In this document: piece by piece, positions 8,006-17,089 of the stretch | How the letters are laid out: each line of letters starts with the position of its first letter | Position numbering within the stretch: the first letter of the stretch is position 1 | Origin: CAYXUG01 sp964468655 | GTDB lineage: Bacteria; Fidelibacterota; Marinisomatia; Marinisomatales; CAYXUG01 | Assembly (NCBI GenBank): GCA_964468655.1 | Contig: CAYXUG010000037.1 | Span: 1 to 21,814, forward strand | DNA length: 21,814 nt | Reading direction: 5' to 3' | The notes under the pieces: generated by a model | Database searches by the model: none | What the model was told of the DNA's origin: nothing | The model's input: the letters and a program-made list of their open reading frames with translations, nothing else | Position numbers and translations under genes: made by a program

Positions 8006-10465
8006 TTAAATCTGTAACCAATAATTCAATTTAATAAACAGTGCCTTCGAGATGGCAGGGTACCACTCATTATCTTCAGAAGAAAAGTAATTTGAATCAC
8101 CAAGATTATACACCACAAAAAGTGCCCTCCCCGGGGAATATTCCCATCTGAGGACAAACGTCCCCACGGTATTGTCAATTTTGAAATCTGGGTCGCCGGA
8201 ATAGTCGTACGGTTCAAAATCCAACGTTTTCGGGGCACGCAATCTTTTAAATGAATAATAATCCATGTTGACATTAAACGGCTGGACAAACATCTGCAGT
8301 GAAAGGTCCGGTGTGAATGTCCAATCAAGACGGAATCTGAAATCATTCATTCTCTGTTTGGCACTGCTGTAAACGATATTTGTATCTGATTCAACTCCCA
8401 CCCATTCCGTCCTGTTATCGCTATAATTCTGTGTCAGTTCAATAGACATATTGATAGTGTTGGTTGGTTTAACGGTCACCTCCAATTTGGCCATATACCC
8501 CCAGCCACCAAGTTCGTTATTTCCCATTCCATAAACAGGATTGAGTACAATTCGTTTTCTGTTATCAGTAGAAATCCATGCCCACCAGCCCCATCTGAAA
8601 GGTGTTGAAATTTCCCATGCACTGCTGTCTTTAAATGTATCACTATCATCGAAATGAGGAAAACCGACATTTCCTCCAAAACCAAATGACCAGTAATTTT
8701 TCATCGTGTTCCTTTGATTCAATTCAAGATTATTTGAAAGAACCAGACCATCATTTCTAACATTTCTGAAATAATTGAACCTGAGATCGTTTCTCAGAAA
8801 AATTCCCCATGGGTCCTGCTTCCGAATTCCGCCAAAACTGCCAAATGTCCAATTCCCGTTCCGCCGCAGATACCCCAAATCATTGATTTCAAATTGGTCA
8901 TCGAACCAGGTTCCTAGAATACTTAAATCCCACCAGAGAGGGTCGTTGTATTCAACGTACAATCTGCCACCATTTCCTCGAATATCCCCCACCTGAGATA
9001 CGGCATATTGACCTGCCACAACAACCCTATTCTCCAGAAATTTTAACCGCCAGTCCAATCCTCCTGCGGATGCCCGGGTGGAGCCGTTTCTTAATACATC
9101 CGTCACTATTATTCCAACTGTTGAATGTCGGTTGAATACCGGTTTTTCAATCCTGCCGATAAAATAATTAGTATACGGCTCAATGAGCAGATTTTCTTTT
9201 TCAGTTGCATAACTTGTATCAAGACCGGTAAAAACATTATCCTCAAACAGAGAATCAACGGATGCAATCTCATCAGTTGAATATTCCCAGATTCCATATT
9301 CCTCATCGGTTACACTTTCAATGATTCCATATTTCAAACCACCGTCTGTTTCACCCAATAATTTCGCGGCAGCAAGAATGGTGGTTGTTTCAGGTTTTTC
9401 AAGTTCAGAAGCAATGTCTGAGTGGTAAAAACCGGGTTCGTGCCCGATTCGTCTGGAATGAAACAACTGTAACTGATTGGTAAAAAACGAACTTCCTTCA
9501 ACAAAAAACGGTCGTCTTTCACCATAGAATGTTTCGAATGCTGTAAGATTCAATACAGACGGGTCTGCTTCCACCTGACCGAAATCGGGATTAACCGTAA
9601 TATTCAAAGTCGCATTGCTGGAGAGTCCGTATCTCACATCCAACCCCAAATCACTTGTTAATCCGGTTTCATCACCAAACTGGTTACCTCCCAATGAATA
9701 GGGTAGAAATTCAAGTTTTTTGGGAGACGGTACATTTTCAATTCCCTTAAGAATTCCGTACAGTGAAATTTCACCCTGAACGCCTCTTTTTCGACCGGGC
9801 CAGCCACTATATTCCTGATACCGTTGAATACCCCTCGACATTCCGAGTCCCCAGGGATGATTTCCGTTTGATTCAAAATTAAAGAGTGAAAATGGAAATC
9901 TTAATTCAGCAGTCCATCCTTCATCACTTATATTAACTTCTGCATCCCAAACTCCATCCCAGGAACCATCAATGTTTGTATCATTGGAAAATGTAATATC
10001 AAATTTAACTCCCGCTGCATTAACACCCATGCCGTAACCTGTCTTATCATCATTGTTGCTGTCAAAAGCTATGAAAAACCAGTCAGCGTTATTGTCGCCC
10101 CCCGACATCCAGTCATCCCGTCTTGCTAATCTTGCCACGATTTTCCCGGGTTCGCTGTCATACATTCTGCACCCCACATACATATTTTCATCATCATAGA
10201 GAATCCTGACCTCGCTCAATTCCGTTGAACCAGCCAAGTTATCGGGCTCTATTTGCAGAAAATCTGTGATGGGAACGGCATTGCCCCACTGGGCATCATT
10301 CAGGTATCCATCAATTTTCGGGGGGGAAGATGTTCTGACTGCTGTGCAGGTTTTTTGAGATAAGACAGATTGATCTATGGTTGTCCCTGAATTATCTTTT
10401 TTTTGACCTGTGAGGAATTGACAAATAAATATGACAAGTAAAATAATTTTAAAATTATTAAACAC
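8006..10465 (-). CDS. CBM9-like / DUF5916 outer-membrane protein
   Basis: The protein has 819 residues. Residues 1-20 are a signal peptide (IILLVIFICQFLTG). Residues about 48-215 form a carbohydrate-binding family 9-like domain: PPKIDGYLNDAQW (48-60), ILYDDENMYVGCRMYD and WTAELRFPFSLF. The rest is a DUF5916 region, identified by VNPDFGQVEADPSVLNLTAFE (291-311) and GERRPFFVEGSSFF (315-328), followed by LFHSRRIG and a long series of aromatic-rich strands typical of an outer-membrane barrel, ending YWLQI. The start is GTG, with a GAGAG-like site a few bases upstream. The family is common in Bacteroidota and relatives but its biochemical role is not established; the N-terminal domain suggests ligand binding at the cell surface or in the periplasm. 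It is the first gene of a likely two-gene transcript with the thiamine-diphosphate enzyme. Confidence 0.88.
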   Translation of the reverse strand: MFNNFKIILLVIFICQFLTGQKKDNSGTTIDQSVLSQKTCTAVRTSSPPKIDGYLNDAQWGNAVPITDFLQIEPDNLAGSTELSEVRILYDDENMYVGCRMYDSEPGKIVARLARRDDWMSGGDNNADWFFIAFDSNNDDKTGYGMGVNAAGVKFDITFSNDTNIDGSWDGVWDAEVNISDEGWTAELRFPFSLFNFESNGNHPWGLGMSRGIQRYQEYSGWPGRKRGVQGEISLYGILKGIENVPSPKKLEFLPYSLGGNQFGDETGLTSDLGLDVRYGLSSNATLNITVNPDFGQVEADPSVLNLTAFETFYGERRPFFVEGSSFFTNQLQLFHSRRIGHEPGFYHSDIASELEKPETTTILAAAKLLGETDGGLKYGIIESVTDEEYGIWEYSTDEIASVDSLFEDNVFTGLDTSYATEKENLLIEPYTNYFIGRIEKPVFNRHSTVGIIVTDVLRNGSTRASAGGLDWRLKFLENRVVVAGQYAVSQVGDIRGNGGRLYVEYNDPLWWDLSILGTWFDDQFEINDLGYLRRNGNWTFGSFGGIRKQDPWGIFLRNDLRFNYFRNVRNDGLVLSNNLELNQRNTMKNYWSFGFGGNVGFPHFDDSDTFKDSSAWEISTPFRWGWWAWISTDNRKRIVLNPVYGMGNNELGGWGYMAKLEVTVKPTNTINMSIELTQNYSDNRTEWVGVESDTNIVYSSAKQRMNDFRFRLDWTFTPDLSLQMFVQPFNVNMDYYSFKRLRAPKTLDFEPYDYSGDPDFKIDNTVGTFVLRWEYSPGRALFVVYNLGDSNYFSSEDNEWYPAISKALFIKLNYWLQI

Positions 10466-10685
10466 AGAATTCTCTCAGATAACCTAATGGCATATACTAT
10501 TTTAGGATGAATATTACCAATGTGTAAAGGGCAATTATTTTTTAACCACTCTTGAATTATGGAGATATTTCTCAAACAGTTTTACAAGACAACCTGTTAG
10601 CTTGTTTTACTTGGTCATCATAAATTTGATTGTGGTAAATTTGAATAATTTATCTGTTCACATACTTTAACAATTTATATAAAGA
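10466..10685. promoter_or_regulatory. Divergent promoter region between DUF5916 gene and aceE
   Basis: This A+T-rich spacer of 220 bases lies between outward-facing genes. A 9-base direct repeat, TAAATTTGA, occurs at 10621-10629 and 10636-10644, about 15 bases apart and 40-65 bases ahead of the aceE ATG, where an activator or repressor could bind. aceE has no Shine-Dalgarno sequence (its ATG follows TTTATATAAAGA). No promoter hexamers could be assigned with confidence. Confidence 0.4.
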
Positions 10686-13388
10686 ATGACTGACGAACGC
10701 ACAATCAAAATTCAATCTAACGGACCGGGGATTTCAGATTCCGATCTGGACGAAACACAGGAATGGATAGAATCACTGAACGAACTGGTCCGGACAAAAG
10801 GATTGGAGCGGGGGCAGTTCATTCTCCGCAAACTTTTAGAGGAAGCCCATGAAAAAGGGATACATCTACCGTTCTCCCTGAACACACCTTATATCAATAC
10901 GATTTCCGCAGCGGAACAGCCAAAATATCCCGGCGACAGAAAAATTGAACGGCGGATCAAAAGTATTGTCAGGTGGAATGCCATGGCAATGGTGGTCCGC
11001 GCCAACAGGCATTTTGAGGGTATCGGCGGTCACATATCCACATTTCAGTCTGCAGCTACATTATATCAAGTTGGATTCCATCACTTCTTCCGCGGAAAAG
11101 GAGATCATTTTGATGGTGACCAGATTTACTTTCAGGGTCATACATCACCGGGAATTTACGCTCAGGCATTTTTAGAGGGACGGATATCCCTTCAGAAAAT
11201 GGAAAATTTTAGAAGAGAACTTGAAAAAAACGGAGGTCTATCCTCTTATCCCCATCCATGGCTTATGCCTGATTTCTGGGAGTTCCCAACGGTTTCAATG
11301 GGACTGGCGCCAATTTCAGCCATCTATCAGGCAAGATTCAATCACTATCTCAAGGATAGGGGAATCAAGGATACCAGCAACCAATGGGTATGGGCGTTTC
11401 TAGGGGACGGTGAAGTGGATGAGCCGGAAACTCTCGGCGCTATCTCCCTGGCAACCAGAGAAGAGTTGGGAAACCTCGTATTTGTCATAAACTGCAATCT
11501 TCAAAGATTGGACGGCCCTGTTCGGGGAAACGGCAAAATTATTCAGGAATTGGAAACAGAATTCCGCGGTTCCGGCTGGAATGTTCTCAAAGTTATCTGG
11601 GGCAATGACTGGGACCCGCTACTTGAGGCGGATAATACAGGATTGCTGATTAAGAGAATGAATGAGGTTATTGATGGTGAGATGCAAAAATATGTGGTTG
11701 AATCCGGTTCATTCGCACGTGAATACTTTTTCGGAAAATATCCCGAACTGTTGAAATTGATAGAACACCTGACAAATGATGAAATTAATAACCTCACCCG
11801 GGGAGGTCACGATCCCGAAAAAGTATATGCCGCCTATAAAAATGCCATTGAAACAAAAGATAAACCCACGGTAATACTAGCCCATACAATTAAGGGATAC
11901 GGTCTTGGCGAAGCAGGCGAGGGAAAAAACATTACACACCAGCAGAAAAAACTAAACGATGAAGAATTGAAACAATTCAGAGACAGGTTTGACATTCCTA
12001 TCCCGGATAAGCAACTTCATGATGCACCTTTTTTCCGCCCCGCTGAAGACAGCGATGAGATTCAATATCTCCTTGAACAGAGGCGGGAACTGGGTGGATT
12101 TGTCCCCTCAAGGAAGGTTTTAGTAACCGGATTTAATCCGCCGCCGGAAAAACTAATCGCAGAATTTAAAAATGGAAGTGAAAGACCCGTTTCCACAACC
12201 ATGGCATTTGTCAGAATGCTGAGCATTTTTCTTAAAGAGAAAAATGTGGGACCAAAAATTGTACCCATTGTACCGGACGAGGCAAGGACATTCGGAATGG
12301 AATCTCTCTTCCGGCAGGTTGGGATTTATTCCCACTCTGGGCAGCTTTACGAACCGGTAGATGCTGATATGTTTCTCTATTATAAGGAAGCCACTGATGG
12401 TCAGATTCTGGAAGAGGGAATTACAGAAGCAGGATCTATGGCAAGTTTTACCGCTGCCGGCACTTCGTATGCCACTCACGGAATTGACATGATTCCATTT
12501 TTCATATTTTATTCCATGTTTGGATTTCAGCGTGTAGGAGATTTGATCTGGGCATTCGGCGATTTGAGAGGGCGTGGTTTTTTATTGGGCGCCACTTCCG
12601 GAAGAACAACACTGAATGGTGAGGGACTCCAGCATCAGGATGGGCACAGCCATGTTTTAGCGAGTACCATTCCGAATCTTTATACCTACGATCCGGCATT
12701 TTCCTACGAAATCGCTATCATCATTATGGACGGACTTAAACGAATGTACAAAAACAGGGAAGACATTTTTTATTACATTACACTGGGGAATGAAAACTAT
12801 GAAATGCCATCAATGCAGAAAGGAATTAAGGATGGTATTCTGAAAGGAATTTACAAATATTCATTAGGGCCAAAATCTTCATCGAAGAAAAAACTGCAAA
12901 AGGCGCACATTTTTGCGAGCGGCTCGATTTTGAGAGAAGCCAAAAGAGCCCAGGAATTACTGAAAAAATTCAAGGTTTCCGCTGATGTATGGAGTGTAAC
13001 AAGCTATAAAGCATTGAGGCAAAATGCCCTGAAAACCGAGCGTTGGAATATGCTGCATCCAGGGAGGAAACCAAAAACCCCCTACCTCTCAAAAGTCCTG
13101 CAAAAAGAAAAGGGAGTCTTTGTAGCGGTAAGCGATTATATGAAACTCGTTCCGGATCAAATCAATAGATGGGTCCCCGGTGGTTTATTCACATTGGGCA
13201 CTGATGGATTCGGAAGAAGCGACACACGGGAATCGCTGAGAAGGCATTTTGAAATTGATGCTGAATTTATCTGTCTCGCTGTTTTCAGCCAACTCTCCAA
13301 GAGAGGCGATCTTGATTCCAAGGTTGTGCAGAAAGCTGTCAAAAATTTTGGAATTGATACAGATAAAGCCGATCCTCTTGTTTCATAA
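10686..13388 (+). CDS. aceE: Pyruvate dehydrogenase E1 component, homodimeric type
   Basis: This thiamine-diphosphate enzyme decarboxylates pyruvate and transfers the acetyl group to the lipoyl E2 subunit. Its 900 residues compare with 887 in Escherichia coli AceE, and blocks match closely: WNAMAMVVRAN (97-107), GGHISTFQSAATLY (114-127), GHTSPGIYAQAFLEGR (151-166), the cofactor motif GDGEVDEPETLGAI (240-253), NCNLQRLDGPVRGNGKI (269-285), HTIKGYG (400-406) and GEGKNITHQ (411-419). His418 there corresponds to the catalytic inner-loop His407 of the E. coli enzyme, by remembered alignment. The homodimeric form is distinct from alpha2beta2 E1 enzymes. E2 (aceF) and E3 (lpd) genes are absent from the window, which is unusual but not rare. 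etfB follows 78 bases later in the same direction. Confidence 0.96.
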   Translation: MTDERTIKIQSNGPGISDSDLDETQEWIESLNELVRTKGLERGQFILRKLLEEAHEKGIHLPFSLNTPYINTISAAEQPKYPGDRKIERRIKSIVRWNAMAMVVRANRHFEGIGGHISTFQSAATLYQVGFHHFFRGKGDHFDGDQIYFQGHTSPGIYAQAFLEGRISLQKMENFRRELEKNGGLSSYPHPWLMPDFWEFPTVSMGLAPISAIYQARFNHYLKDRGIKDTSNQWVWAFLGDGEVDEPETLGAISLATREELGNLVFVINCNLQRLDGPVRGNGKIIQELETEFRGSGWNVLKVIWGNDWDPLLEADNTGLLIKRMNEVIDGEMQKYVVESGSFAREYFFGKYPELLKLIEHLTNDEINNLTRGGHDPEKVYAAYKNAIETKDKPTVILAHTIKGYGLGEAGEGKNITHQQKKLNDEELKQFRDRFDIPIPDKQLHDAPFFRPAEDSDEIQYLLEQRRELGGFVPSRKVLVTGFNPPPEKLIAEFKNGSERPVSTTMAFVRMLSIFLKEKNVGPKIVPIVPDEARTFGMESLFRQVGIYSHSGQLYEPVDADMFLYYKEATDGQILEEGITEAGSMASFTAAGTSYATHGIDMIPFFIFYSMFGFQRVGDLIWAFGDLRGRGFLLGATSGRTTLNGEGLQHQDGHSHVLASTIPNLYTYDPAFSYEIAIIIMDGLKRMYKNREDIFYYITLGNENYEMPSMQKGIKDGILKGIYKYSLGPKSSSKKKLQKAHIFASGSILREAKRAQELLKKFKVSADVWSVTSYKALRQNALKTERWNMLHPGRKPKTPYLSKVLQKEKGVFVAVSDYMKLVPDQINRWVPGGLFTLGTDGFGRSDTRESLRRHFEIDAEFICLAVFSQLSKRGDLDSKVVQKAVKNFGIDTDKADPLVS

Positions 13389-13400
13389 TCTTGCAATTTC

Positions 13401-13433
13401 AGCCACCGGAGTGTAATTTTGTGGCTCATTTTT
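13401..13433 (+). terminator. Possible weak hairpin between aceE and etfB
   Basis: AGCCAC (13401-13406) pairs with GTGGCT (13421-13426) across a 14-base loop, then CATTTTT follows. The stem is short and the loop long, so it is at best a weak terminator or attenuator that would let part of the transcription run into etfB. Confidence 0.3.
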
Positions 13434-13466
13434 AGAACTTGAGCTCAATTATTAAATCAAATTATT

Positions 13467-14231
13467 ATGAAAATCTGTGTATTAATTAAACAAGTCCCCA
13501 GCGCCGATTCTACCCTTAGAATAAAGTCCGATGGAAGTTGGATTCAGGAAGAAATGGTCACTTTCACCATGAATGAAAGTGATTTGTATGCACTGGAGGA
13601 GGCGCTGCAAATCAAGGAAAAAACAGGCGATGGTGAGGTGGTTGCAGTCTCACTGGGACCGTACAGAATCCAGAGGACAATTCGGGACGCGCTGGCAAGA
13701 GGTGCCGACCGTGCAATTCACATCCAGGAGACAACTCCTTATACTACAGATCCCTTTGTTACTGCATCTCTTTTGGCAAAAGAACTGGCAGATGAAAATT
13801 TTGATCTCATTTTATCGGGACTTCAATCTGATGATGCGGGAATGGGACAAACAGGCGTTATTCTTGGAGAACTGTTAGGCATGTCCACCGCCACGCTGGT
13901 CATGGCAACTGAACTAAAAGATGATTCAATCCGGGTTAAGCGGGAGTTAGAAGCAGGGTGGTTCCAGTGGGTTACATTAAAACTACCTGCATTACTCAGC
14001 ATTCAATCCGGACTCAATAAACCCCGTTATCCTTCTTTAAAAGGAATAATGGCATCCAAGAAAAAAGAAATCAAGCAAGTCCAAAAGGATGACACTATTG
14101 GCGCGCTTCAACCCTTAAATAACATACACGTTCCGCAAAAAGCAAAACGAACGGAAATGCTGGATGGAACTGCAGATCAGATTGTAGAAAAACTGGTTCA
14201 AATTATGAAAACTGAAATTAAAATACTCTAA
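13467..14231 (+). CDS. etfB: Electron transfer flavoprotein, beta subunit
   Basis: ETF is a soluble heterodimer that collects electrons from acyl-CoA and related flavin dehydrogenases. The 254-residue protein opens with the family sequence MKICVLIKQVP, has NESDLYALEEALQIKE (36-51), the nucleotide-binding motif GLQSDDAGMGQTG (118-130), RELEAG (159-164) and the ETF-beta signature around LSIQSGLNKPRYPSLKGIMASKKK (177-200). Length is normal. The ATG follows A+T-rich sequence with no Shine-Dalgarno site. etfA begins eight bases after its stop, so the two subunits are made from one message. It is a standard ETF; evidence for the bifurcating type cannot be read from sequence alone. Confidence 0.95.
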   Translation: MKICVLIKQVPSADSTLRIKSDGSWIQEEMVTFTMNESDLYALEEALQIKEKTGDGEVVAVSLGPYRIQRTIRDALARGADRAIHIQETTPYTTDPFVTASLLAKELADENFDLILSGLQSDDAGMGQTGVILGELLGMSTATLVMATELKDDSIRVKRELEAGWFQWVTLKLPALLSIQSGLNKPRYPSLKGIMASKKKEIKQVQKDDTIGALQPLNNIHVPQKAKRTEMLDGTADQIVEKLVQIMKTEIKIL

Positions 14232-14239
14232 GGTTTAAA

Positions 14240-15220
14240 ATGGATATTCTGATCGTACTTGAACACAACCAAAATCAACTTAACAGAATGAGCTGGGAAG
14301 CAGTTACCGCGGGACAAAATCTTGCGAAAGATTTGGGTCTGTCCGTTTCAATTCTTGTCATGGGAAATGAAATTAAATCACTTGCCAACGAAGCTGCATC
14401 AAGTGATGTGAGCGAAGTTTTAACGGCTGAACACCCACTTTTAAAATCATATTCTGCTGATGGATATGCTCAAGCATTAACTCAGATCATTGAAAATGAA
14501 AACCCTAAATATGTTATCATGGGACACACGTATATGGTACGTGATTTTATGCCCAAAGTAAGTGCACTCCTGAAAAAACCTTTGTTGGCTGACAATATCA
14601 GCTACCGAATTGATAGCGGAAATTTGATCTTAACCAAACAGGTTTTTTCAGGGAAATTGGTTGGAGATGTTATTCCTGCGGGAGATGAACCAATTATTTT
14701 CACCTTTCAATCGGCGGCTTTTCAGAGCGATGATGTTCAGAAAGGAAATGGGGCTGAAATACGTTCCGTTGAAATTTCATTAGACGATTCAATGATAAAA
14801 TCCACCTCGGAGGAACCATTTCAGGAAACTGCCACTGCTGTTGATCTTTCATCTGCTGATCTGATTGTAGCTGTGGGACGTGGAATCGGAAAAGAAGAAA
14901 ACCTTGATTTGATCAAAAAACTGGCGGAAGTCCTAGGCGCTGAAATTGCCTCCTCCCGTCCTATCGTAGATTCAGGGTGGCTTCCTCCCTACCATCAGGT
15001 AGGTAGTTCAGGTCAAACAGTGGCGCCGAAAATGTATCTGGCGTTGGGAATTTCAGGCGCTATTCAACACGTTGTGGGAATGAAGGGATCAAAAAATGTT
15101 GTCGTCATTAATAAAGATCCCGATGCGCCGTTATTCGAACTTGCTGATTACGGCGTTGTGGGAGACATCCTCGAAATTATTCCAAAATTGTCTGAAGCTG
15201 TAACTCAGGCAAAATCCTGA
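14240..15220 (+). CDS. etfA: Electron transfer flavoprotein, alpha subunit
   Basis: This 326-residue partner of EtfB holds the FAD. The N-terminal domain (MDILIVLEHNQNQL) is diverged. The C-terminal FAD domain (from about 200) is strongly conserved: VAVGRGIG (210-217), SRPIVDSGWLP (239-249), HQVGSSGQTVAPKMYLALG (252-270), ISGAIQHVVGM (271-281) and NKDPDAPLFELADYGVVGD (291-309). The start has a weak AAGG six bases upstream and lies eight bases after etfB. The next gene encodes the ETF quinone oxidoreductase, completing the path from ETF to the quinone pool. Confidence 0.96.
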   Translation: MDILIVLEHNQNQLNRMSWEAVTAGQNLAKDLGLSVSILVMGNEIKSLANEAASSDVSEVLTAEHPLLKSYSADGYAQALTQIIENENPKYVIMGHTYMVRDFMPKVSALLKKPLLADNISYRIDSGNLILTKQVFSGKLVGDVIPAGDEPIIFTFQSAAFQSDDVQKGNGAEIRSVEISLDDSMIKSTSEEPFQETATAVDLSSADLIVAVGRGIGKEENLDLIKKLAEVLGAEIASSRPIVDSGWLPPYHQVGSSGQTVAPKMYLALGISGAIQHVVGMKGSKNVVVINKDPDAPLFELADYGVVGDILEIIPKLSEAVTQAKS

Positions 15221-15264
15221 TAAGTCAAAATTCAAAAACAATTTTCAAATTTAACTCATAACCT

Positions 15265-16908
15265 ATGACGGAACGTGAAATCTTAGAAATTGATGTATTA
15301 TTTGTAGGCGCCGGTCCGGCTAGTCTCGCAGGGGCCATTCAACTCAATCGATTGATGAAGGCGAAGGGGAAGGAAATTGCCATCGCAGTCATCGAAAAAG
15401 GCGCAGAAGTTGGTTCACATTCACTGTCGGGGGCCATCGTTGACCCGAAGTCATTAGAGGAACTTATTCCGGATTATCTTGAAAAGGGGGCGCCCTTTGA
15501 GTCAGAGGTCACTGAAGAACACATGTATTACCTCACTTCTACCAATAAATTCGGATTTCCTTTCATTCCCAAAACCATGTCCCATGATGGATGTTATGTA
15601 ACATCTTTAGGAAAACTGACCCGCTGGCTGGGTGATATCTGCGAGGCAGAAGGCGTAGATATCTTCTGCGGCTTTGCGGGACAATCCATAATCTACGATG
15701 GTGATGACATCATGGGTATTCGCCTCGGTGATCGTGGAATAGATAAAAACGGACAGCCCAAAGTCAACCACGAACCGGGAGGTGATATTCATGCAAAGGT
15801 TACCGTTTTCGGAGAAGGCACCCGGGGAAGTCTTACCAAAACACTCATTGAAAAATTCAATCTCATGGATGGGAATAATTCTCAGGTCTGGGCAATTGGT
15901 GTGAAAGAACTCTGGCAAATGCCCGAAGGAAGAGTCCCTGAAGGGTACGTGGCTCATACCATGAATTTCCCGCTCGGGCATAACATCTTCGGAGGTGGAT
16001 TCATTTACGGGATGAAAAATAATATCTGGGATATAGGTCTTGTGGTTGGACTCGACTACGCAGATCCTTCAGTTGATTCTCACCACGAACTGCAAATGTT
16101 AAAAACACACCCCTGGATTCAGTCACTCATCGAAGGGGGCGAAATGATTGCCTATGGAGCAAAATCATTACCTGAAGGCGGTTTATTTTCCATTCCCAAA
16201 TTAACGGTGAACGGCGGGATGCTCATCGGTGACTCGGCAGGATTTTTGAATGGGCAGCGCCTGAAAGGGATCCACCTCGCAATGAAATCGGGCATGCTGG
16301 CTTCCGAGACAATTGCAGAAGCTTTAGGTGAAGAAAACTTCAGCGATACTTCACTCTCTAAATATGAAGAGAAAGTGAAAGAAAGCTGGCTCTATGAGGA
16401 ATTGTGGAAAGTCAGGAATTTTCACCAGGCATTTGACAAAGGGCTCTTGGCTGGATTATTCAATGCAGGTGCCGGAATTGTAACAGGTGGAAGAGGTTTC
16501 GGATTATTCAATCAATTGGAGAGTGAGTCCGGACATTTGAAGTTGAAAAAGAATTCAAAAACAAAAGACAGATATTCTGACCTTCAATTTGATGGAAAAT
16601 ACATTTTAGACAAGGTCACGGATGTTTACCATTCTGCCACTGCTCACGATGAGGACCAAATCCCGCACCTGCATGTTCGGGATACTGACATTTGTCTCAC
16701 CACTTGCGCCGAGGAATACGGTAATCCCTGCGAGAATTTCTGTCCTGCAGATGTGTATGAAATGACTGGAGAAGGGGAAAACAGGCGATTGCAGATAAAT
16801 TTTTCAAACTGCGTCCATTGTAAAACGTGTGATATTATGGATCCTTACCAGATAATTGACTGGGTTCCTCCTGAGGGTGGTGATGGTCCCGCATGGGTAA
16901 ATTTATAA
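15265..16908 (+). CDS. Electron transfer flavoprotein:quinone oxidoreductase (ETF-QO)
   Basis: This 547-residue FAD and iron-sulfur enzyme takes electrons from reduced ETF and reduces membrane quinone. The dinucleotide motif VGAGPASLAGAIQL lies at 14-27, and SHSLSGAIVDP (51-61) is diagnostic. Further matches are GEGTRGSLTK, GDSAGFLNGQRLKGIHLAMKSG and the C-terminal ferredoxin-like part: ENFCPADVYEM, then NCVHCKTCDIMDP, giving the four cluster ligands Cys493, Cys516, Cys519 and Cys522. It ends WVPPEGGDGPAWVNL, as in the mitochondrial enzyme. Full length, and unlike the shorter FixC proteins it has its own iron-sulfur domain. It starts 44 bases after etfA with no clear ribosome binding site and is the last gene of the apparent etfBA-QO transcript. 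Membrane attachment is by surface helices known in the family, not by a transmembrane segment. Confidence 0.95.
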   Translation: MTEREILEIDVLFVGAGPASLAGAIQLNRLMKAKGKEIAIAVIEKGAEVGSHSLSGAIVDPKSLEELIPDYLEKGAPFESEVTEEHMYYLTSTNKFGFPFIPKTMSHDGCYVTSLGKLTRWLGDICEAEGVDIFCGFAGQSIIYDGDDIMGIRLGDRGIDKNGQPKVNHEPGGDIHAKVTVFGEGTRGSLTKTLIEKFNLMDGNNSQVWAIGVKELWQMPEGRVPEGYVAHTMNFPLGHNIFGGGFIYGMKNNIWDIGLVVGLDYADPSVDSHHELQMLKTHPWIQSLIEGGEMIAYGAKSLPEGGLFSIPKLTVNGGMLIGDSAGFLNGQRLKGIHLAMKSGMLASETIAEALGEENFSDTSLSKYEEKVKESWLYEELWKVRNFHQAFDKGLLAGLFNAGAGIVTGGRGFGLFNQLESESGHLKLKKNSKTKDRYSDLQFDGKYILDKVTDVYHSATAHDEDQIPHLHVRDTDICLTTCAEEYGNPCENFCPADVYEMTGEGENRRLQINFSNCVHCKTCDIMDPYQIIDWVPPEGGDGPAWVNL

Positions 16909-17075
16909 AAAATCGGGTGGAATTATGGATTTGATAAAGTGTGACGTAGATCATATATGAGGTTAAAATTATAAAATAAAACTTGAATCAATAGTCGAGA
17001 ATGTATAGTTTATAAGCAACTCGAGGTAAAATTGTCTGGAATTACCTATAAATTAAACCTAAAATAACCAAATGT

Positions 17076-17081
17076 GGAGGG
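17076..17081 (+). promoter_or_regulatory. Shine-Dalgarno site that decides the start of the T9SS cargo gene
   Basis: GGAGGG lies eight bases before the ATG at 17090. An upstream in-frame ATG at 17072 overlaps this site and would add six residues ahead of the signal peptide, so 17090 is preferred. Confidence 0.8.
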
Positions 17082-17089
17082 TTAGTAAA

